Of a stretch of 64,000 bases of DNA, positions 59,469-64,000 are shown piece after piece; the stretch's first letter is position 1, and each line of letters begins with the position of its first letter. The position numbers and the translations under genes are program-made. The notes under the pieces were generated by a model, which was given only the letters and a program-made list of their open reading frames with translations, did not search any database and was not told the origin of the DNA. Source of the stretch: Sphaerisporangium dianthi (GTDB lineage: Bacteria; Actinomycetota; Actinomycetes; Streptosporangiales; Streptosporangiaceae); NCBI RefSeq assembly GCF_042654065.1, contig NZ_JBHSFP010000024.1, positions 77,311-141,310 on the forward strand, given 5' to 3'.

Positions 59469-61113
59469 CGTCCACCAGCCTCGCGGCCATGTACGGGCTT
59501 CCGGCCCAGTGCAGGTGCAGGTACGAGGCCGCGAGCTTCGGGCCCCCGTACCCGTCGGCGCCGCCCCGCCACCGGAACAGCGGTTCGGGGTCGCCTACGG
59601 GGGTGACCTGGGTGCGGTGGAACTCGTGTCCTCGGTACCTCTCGCCTTCGCGCGTCACCACGGAGTCCCGCACCGACACGGCGCTGCGGTATCCCAGCGT
59701 CAGCCGGCCGGTCATCGCCGCGTTCGCGTCCACGAGCCCGCACATGGGACGCCCGTCCAGTTCGCGGCAGAGGTAGAGCAGCCCCGCGCACTCGGCGACG
59801 ATGGGCCCGCCGAACGCGGCGATCTCGCGGCGCAGCGGCTCGTTGGCCGACAGCTCCACCGCGTACACCTCGGGGAACCCGCCGGGCAGCAGGACGGCGC
59901 GCGTCCCCGCGGGAAGGCTCTCGTCGCGCAACGGGTCGAAGACGGCGATCGTGCCGCCCGCCGCCTCGACCAGCTCGGCCTGCTCGGCGTACCCGAACGT
60001 GAACGCCTTGCCCCCGGCCACGGCCACCACGACGTCCGCGCCGCGCCCGGTGCGCCGCCGCCCGTCGCCCGCCATCACGACGTCCCTGCCGCGCCCGGCG
60101 CGCCGCCGCCCGCCACCCGCGTCAGGCCCGTCGCGCCCGTCAGGCCCGTCGAGCCCGCTGAGGCCACCGAGCCCGCCAAGGCCACCGAGGCCGCTGAGCG
60201 CCTCGCCGGCGTCCCAGGCGGGCGCGGCGAGCCGGGGCGCGCTGTCGGCGAGGCGGGCGATGGCGGCGAGGTCGCAGGTCGTGGCCACCAGGTCGGCCAT
60301 CGCAGCGACGGCCTCAACGGCCGCGCCCGCCCGCTCCGCCGGGGGCACCAGGCCGAGGTGCCGGGACGGCGTCGAGACCATGGCCGTACGCGGGATCGCG
60401 CCGTACACCTCGACGCCCGTCTCGGCCAGCGCGTCCCGGCAGATCCGTTCGTGGCGCGCGGACCCGACCCGGTTGAGGATGACCCCGCCGATGCGGACCC
60501 GCGTGTCGTAGGACATGAACCCGTGGACGAGCGCCGCGACCGACCTTCCCTGCCCGGACACGTCCACGACCAGGACGACCGGAGCGTCCAGCAGACGGGC
60601 GACATGCGCGGTGGACGCGACGTCCCCCTCGATGGAATCGGCCCGGCTGGACGCACCCCTCGTGGAGTCCTCTCTCATGGAGACACCCGTCGTGGAGGCC
60701 TCCGGGGTGAAGGCGCCTGAGGTGAAGGCGTCCGTCGTGGACACACCCGTCGAGGAGGCGTCCGACGTGAAGGCGTACGTCGGGGAGGCGTCCGCGGTGG
60801 AGTCGTCCGGGGTGCTGGAGCCGTCGAAGAGGCCCATCACCCCCTCGATGACCGCGATGTCGGCGCCCTCGGCGCCGTGCAGGAACAGAGGGGCGATCAG
60901 CTCCTCTCCGACGAGCCACGGGTCGAGGTTGCGGCCAGGGCGGCCCGTCGCGAGGGCGTGGTAGCCGGGGTCGATGTAGTCGGGCCCGACCTTGTGCGGC
61001 GAGACCGACAACCCCTTGGCGGCGAAGGCCGCCATCAGGCCGGTGGCCACCGTGGTCTTGCCCGCCCCCGAAGCGGGCGCCGCGATCACGAGGCGCGGAA
61101 GCCCGGTCACCAT
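59455..61113 (-). CDS. cobB: Hydrogenobyrinic acid a,c-diamide synthase CobB
   Basis: 552 residues. ATP loop 'AAPASGAGKTTVATGLMAAF', then 'HKVGPDYIDPGYH' and 'IEGVMGLFDGSS'. The C-terminal glutamine amidotransferase has 'PIVAECAGLLYLCRELDGRP' (Cys nucleophile) and 'HEFHRTQV'. It amidates the a and c carboxylates. Two inserts: Ser/Thr repeats at about 100-165 and a Gly/Asp/Arg repeat at about 305-350. The ATG overlaps the cobO stop. Confidence 0.93.
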   Translation of the reverse strand: MVTGLPRLVIAAPASGAGKTTVATGLMAAFAAKGLSVSPHKVGPDYIDPGYHALATGRPGRNLDPWLVGEELIAPLFLHGAEGADIAVIEGVMGLFDGSSTPDDSTADASPTYAFTSDASSTGVSTTDAFTSGAFTPEASTTGVSMREDSTRGASSRADSIEGDVASTAHVARLLDAPVVLVVDVSGQGRSVAALVHGFMSYDTRVRIGGVILNRVGSARHERICRDALAETGVEVYGAIPRTAMVSTPSRHLGLVPPAERAGAAVEAVAAMADLVATTCDLAAIARLADSAPRLAAPAWDAGEALSGLGGLGGLGGLSGLDGPDGRDGPDAGGGRRRAGRGRDVVMAGDGRRRTGRGADVVVAVAGGKAFTFGYAEQAELVEAAGGTIAVFDPLRDESLPAGTRAVLLPGGFPEVYAVELSANEPLRREIAAFGGPIVAECAGLLYLCRELDGRPMCGLVDANAAMTGRLTLGYRSAVSVRDSVVTREGERYRGHEFHRTQVTPVGDPEPLFRWRGGADGYGGPKLAASYLHLHWAGSPYMAARLVDDAGL

Positions 61114-61709
61114 TCGATACCCTTCTGCCCCTTCTGGCCCGCGTCCATGGGGTGTTTGACCTTGGTCATCTCGGTGACCAGGTCGGCGATCTCCCGCAGG
61201 CGCGGGTGGGCGTCCCTCCCGGTGATCAGGACGTGCTGCGTGCCCGGCCGAGCGACCAGCGCGGCCTCGACGTCCTCCACGTCGATCCACCCCCAGGTGA
61301 TCGGGTAGGTGAACTCGTCCAGCACGTACAGCCGGTACGTCTCGGCGGCGAGGTCCCGCTTGACCTGTTCCCAGCCCTCGCGGGCGTCGGCCGCGTGGTC
61401 GGCCTCGGTGCCCGGCTTCCTGACCCAGGACCAGCCGTCGCCCATCTTGTGCCATGCCACCGTGCCCCCGGCGCCGGACGCGCCGAGCACCGTGAGGGCG
61501 TGCTCCTCGCCGACGCGCCACTTGGCGGACTTGACGAACTGGAACACGCCGATCGGCCAGCCCTGGTTCCAGGCCCGCAGCGCCAGCCCGAAGGCGGCCG
61601 TGGACTTCCCCTTGCCAGGGCCGGTGTGCACGAGCACGAGCGGCCTGGCCCGGCGCTGCCGCGTGGTCAGGCCGTCCTCCGGCACCAGCTCCGGCTTCCC
61701 CTGCGGCAC
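61107..61709 (-). CDS. cobO: Cob(I)yrinic acid a,c-diamide adenosyltransferase CobO
   Basis: 200 residues from a GTG one base after the chlID stop codon. P-loop 'HTGPGKGKSTAAFGLALRAW', Walker B-type 'YRLYVLDEFTYPITWGW', and 'LITGRDAHPRLREIADLVTE'. It attaches the 5'-deoxyadenosyl group to Co(I). Normal length, no inserts. Confidence 0.95.
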   Translation of the reverse strand: MPQGKPELVPEDGLTTRQRRARPLVLVHTGPGKGKSTAAFGLALRAWNQGWPIGVFQFVKSAKWRVGEEHALTVLGASGAGGTVAWHKMGDGWSWVRKPGTEADHAADAREGWEQVKRDLAAETYRLYVLDEFTYPITWGWIDVEDVEAALVARPGTQHVLITGRDAHPRLREIADLVTEMTKVKHPMDAGQKGQKGIEW

Positions 61710-61710
61710 C

Positions 61711-63864
61711 TCAGGCCACCTTCCGTCGTTCGCGGACGAGATCACGCAGACCGCCTGCCGCCAGGTGGTCCAGCCCCACGGCCTCGCCGCCGAGCAGCGC
61801 CGCGAGGCGCGTGGCGAGTCCGAGGCGCACCGGGCCGGTCTCGCAGTCGACCACGACCGCGGCGACGTCCTTGAGCGTCGAGGCGGCGCGGCGCACGTCG
61901 GCGTCCGTGCCGGCGGTGGCGCGCCCGTCGGTGACGACGACGAGCAGCGGCCTGCGCGCGGGGTCCCGCAACCGTTCGGCGCGCACCACCCGTGCGGCCC
62001 TGCGCAGCCCTGCGGCCAGCGGCGTGCGCCCGCCCGTCGGCAGCTCACGCAGGCGTGCCGCTCCGGCCTCCACCGACGAGGTGGGCGGCAGCACCAGCTC
62101 GGCTCCCGCGCCGCGGAAGGTGACGAGCCCGACCTTGTCGCGGCGCTGGTAGGCGTCCAGCAGCAGGCTCAGCACGGCCCCCTTGACCGCGCCCATGCGC
62201 CGGCGGGCCGCCATGGATCCGCTCGCGTCCACGACGAACAGCACGAGGTTGCCCTCCCGCCCCTCGCGCACGGCTTCGCGCAGGTCGCCCGGCCGCACGA
62301 TGAGCCCGGGCCCGGTCCTGCCACGTTCCCGCTGGTACGGGGCCGCGGCGCGCAGGGTCGCCGTCAGGTGCGGCGAGCCGAGGCGCCCGGACGGAGCCCG
62401 CGCCCCAGCGACGCGTCCGTGGGTGGTGCGGGCCCGGGACCGCCGCCCCGGCGCGCCCGCTCCGAGCCCCGGCACGGTCAGCGCCCGCACCCGGTACGGC
62501 TCGCCGGCCGGCGGCGTCGGCCGCCCGGGGGCCGGCGCGGCCTCGTCCCGCGGCGCCGGGCCCGTCCCGGCATCGCGCGCCTCCTGGTCAGGCTCGGGCC
62601 CCTGGCGGGGCTCGTCGTCCTGGGCCCGCGCGGGGCCGGGCGAGGCGGCACCGTCACGAGCGCCATCATGGGCGTCGTCACGAGCACCGTCATGGGTGTC
62701 GTCATGGGTGCCGTCGTGACTGCCGTCCGCCGGGGAGCCCGGCTCGGCGTCCGGTCCCTCACCGGACGGGCCGGACCCGGTGTCGGGGTCTGGGTCGAGG
62801 TCCGGTTCCTCCTCCAGGGCGGAGGCCGCGTCGCGGAGCAGCTCGTCGAGCTCGTTCTCGTCGAGACCGGGAGCGTCGAACGGATCACGCCTGCGGCGGT
62901 GCGGCAGGGCGAGCCGCGCGGCCTGCCGGATGTCGTCCCCGGTGACCCGGGTGCCTCCTCGCCAGGCCGCGTGCGCCACGGCGGCGTGGGCGGTGACAAG
63001 GTCGGCGCGCATCCCGTCCACCCCGAACCCGGCGCAGACGGTGGCGATCACGTGAAGCGCGGCGTCGGGCAGGACCACTCGGCCCAGGCCGGCGCGCGCC
63101 TCGGCGATGCGCGCGGCGAGGGCCTCCTCGTCCTTCCGCCACCGGCGGGTGAAGCCCTCCGGGTCGTCCTCGAACGCGAGCCTCCGGCGGATCACCTCGG
63201 CCCGCTCGGCCGGGTCGCGGGACGCCACGACCTCGACGGTCAGGCCGAACCGGTCGAGAAGCTGAGGACGCAGCTCGCCTTCCTCGGGGTTCATCGTGCC
63301 CACCAGGAGGAACCTGGCGGCGTGCCGGACGGACACGGTGTCGCGTTCGACGTAGCAGACGCCGAGCGCGGCGGCGTCCAGGAGCAGGTCCACGAGGTGG
63401 TCATGCAGCAGGTTCACCTCGTCGACGTACAGGACCCCCCGGTGCGCCGCCGCGAGAAGTCCCGGGTCGAACGCCTTGACCCCCTCGGTCAGCGCCCGTT
63501 CCAGGTCCAGCGATCCGGCGAGGCGGTCCTCCGAGGCGCCGACCGGCAGCTCCGCCAGCCGGGCCGGCCGGACCAGGGTGTGCGGGCCTTCCGTGTCGTG
63601 CGGCCCGTCCGGGCAGTCCGGGTCGGGCGCGGCCGGGTCGCACGAGAAGCGGCATCCCGCGACGACGGCCACAGGCGGCAGCAGCGCCGCCAGCGCGCGG
63701 ACGATCGTGGACTTCGCCGTCCCCTTCTCGCCCCGGACGAGCACCCCGCCGCTGCGCGGGGACACCGCGTTGAGGATCAGGGCCAGCTTGAGGTCGTCGT
63801 GCCCCACGACCGCGGTGAACGGGTAGTGGACGTGGCGTACGGCCGTCTCGCGCCGGTCCGGCAT
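61711..63864 (-). CDS. Cobaltochelatase ChlI/ChlD-type AAA+ and VWA subunit
   Basis: 717 residues. AAA+ domain about 15-340: 'VRGEKGTAKSTIVRALAALL' (Walker A), 'VLYVDEVNLLHDHLVDLLLD' (Walker B), 'MNPEEGELRPQLLDRFG'. A polyacidic linker (about 355-450) contains D-G-x-H/R-D repeats. The VWA domain (about 525-690) has the MIDAS motif 'FVVDASGSM'. It powers cobalt insertion by CobN in place of CobST. First gene of the operon; the promoter must lie in the last 136 bases of the window or beyond. Confidence 0.92.
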   Translation of the reverse strand: MPDRRETAVRHVHYPFTAVVGHDDLKLALILNAVSPRSGGVLVRGEKGTAKSTIVRALAALLPPVAVVAGCRFSCDPAAPDPDCPDGPHDTEGPHTLVRPARLAELPVGASEDRLAGSLDLERALTEGVKAFDPGLLAAAHRGVLYVDEVNLLHDHLVDLLLDAAALGVCYVERDTVSVRHAARFLLVGTMNPEEGELRPQLLDRFGLTVEVVASRDPAERAEVIRRRLAFEDDPEGFTRRWRKDEEALAARIAEARAGLGRVVLPDAALHVIATVCAGFGVDGMRADLVTAHAAVAHAAWRGGTRVTGDDIRQAARLALPHRRRRDPFDAPGLDENELDELLRDAASALEEEPDLDPDPDTGSGPSGEGPDAEPGSPADGSHDGTHDDTHDGARDDAHDGARDGAASPGPARAQDDEPRQGPEPDQEARDAGTGPAPRDEAAPAPGRPTPPAGEPYRVRALTVPGLGAGAPGRRSRARTTHGRVAGARAPSGRLGSPHLTATLRAAAPYQRERGRTGPGLIVRPGDLREAVREGREGNLVLFVVDASGSMAARRRMGAVKGAVLSLLLDAYQRRDKVGLVTFRGAGAELVLPPTSSVEAGAARLRELPTGGRTPLAAGLRRAARVVRAERLRDPARRPLLVVVTDGRATAGTDADVRRAASTLKDVAAVVVDCETGPVRLGLATRLAALLGGEAVGLDHLAAGGLRDLVRERRKVA

Positions 63865-64000
63865 GTCTCGGTGTCCTAATCAGTGTTAGCGAGTCGCCTT
63901 GCGGCAGACTCGGTGTTGGTAGCCGTCCGGTGGGTGAGCACTTGCGTGTCCTGGACTTCGAGTCCTGCCGAAAGACAGTGCCCCCGCTGGTTGGCCGGGA
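63865..64000. other. Leader of the cob operon, window edge
   Basis: 136 bases with a small hairpin GGACT-TCG-AGTCC at about 63952-63964. I do not see the B12-box or GCCACTG core here, so a second riboswitch is not supported. Confidence 0.4.

Noticed and set aside
63930..63975. tRNA-like arm with TTCGAGTCC
   Set aside because: Only one hairpin exists; no acceptor stem, D-arm or anticodon arm can be built around it.
63865..64000. Second cobalamin riboswitch before the large cob operon
   Set aside because: GGCACTGT is present on the minus strand, but the B12 box and the GGAAGCCGGTG element are missing.

Overview
The window is very GC-rich, with codon third positions almost all G or C. It uses many GTG starts and ATGA/GTGA gene overlaps. 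It carries actinomycete families: a DUF574-type methyltransferase, DUF6461 proteins, a class I lysyl-tRNA synthetase, secreted CBM2/CBM13 enzymes and a CobIJ fusion. It is a chromosomal segment of an Actinomycetota bacterium, probably a filamentous soil form. A Streptosporangiales-like host is a guess; nothing here fixes the genus.

Layout. 1-2.8 kb: tail of an ArsR-type regulator, a membrane pentapeptide-repeat protein, and a coupled membrane protein/zinc-ribbon pair. 3.2-4.6 kb: secreted GH43/CBM13 galactanase. 5-8.5 kb: HTH regulator coupled to an alpha/beta hydrolase, a DUF523-DUF1722 protein and an epimerase. 8.6-11.8 kb: small stress-type genes (hemerythrin, DUF2795, DUF4383, DUF488, GNAT), three of them behind sigma-B-like promoter motifs. 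11.9-21 kb: NDH-2-like flavoprotein, then a seven-gene minus-strand operon (oligopeptide ABC transporter, two-domain GNAT, MurQ) that looks like peptidoglycan-fragment uptake and recycling. 21.2-22 kb: DUF574 methyltransferase.

22.1-29.2 kb is an AT-richer island. It holds a dead IS5-type transposase, a DUF6461-like gene (candidate immunity gene), a 1811-residue secreted multidomain protein ending in a NucA/NucB nuclease domain (candidate toxin), and a degraded regulator. 29.2-36.2 kb: LysK, a second DUF6461 protein, a Fur/Zur regulator, AsnB and a uridine-kinase-like protein. 36.6-46.9 kb: cellulose-type LPMO, sialidase-like protein, phytase-like esterase, beta-carbonic anhydrase, a zinc sensor with CDF exporter, an adenylyltransferase-like protein and a GH15 enzyme.

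47.1-63.9 kb is a cobalamin (corrin-ring) cluster: cobN behind a B12 riboswitch, divergent cobG, cobK, and an overlapping minus-strand operon chlID-cobO-cobB-cobL-cobM-cobH-cobIJ. The cbiD homologue is cut after about 70 codons, exactly beside an unrelated gene. Most Cob proteins here, and the ABC ATPase at 17 kb, carry low-complexity tandem-repeat insertions.

The most interesting items are the nuclease-toxin/immunity island, the broken cbiD and the repeat expansions in the cob genes.
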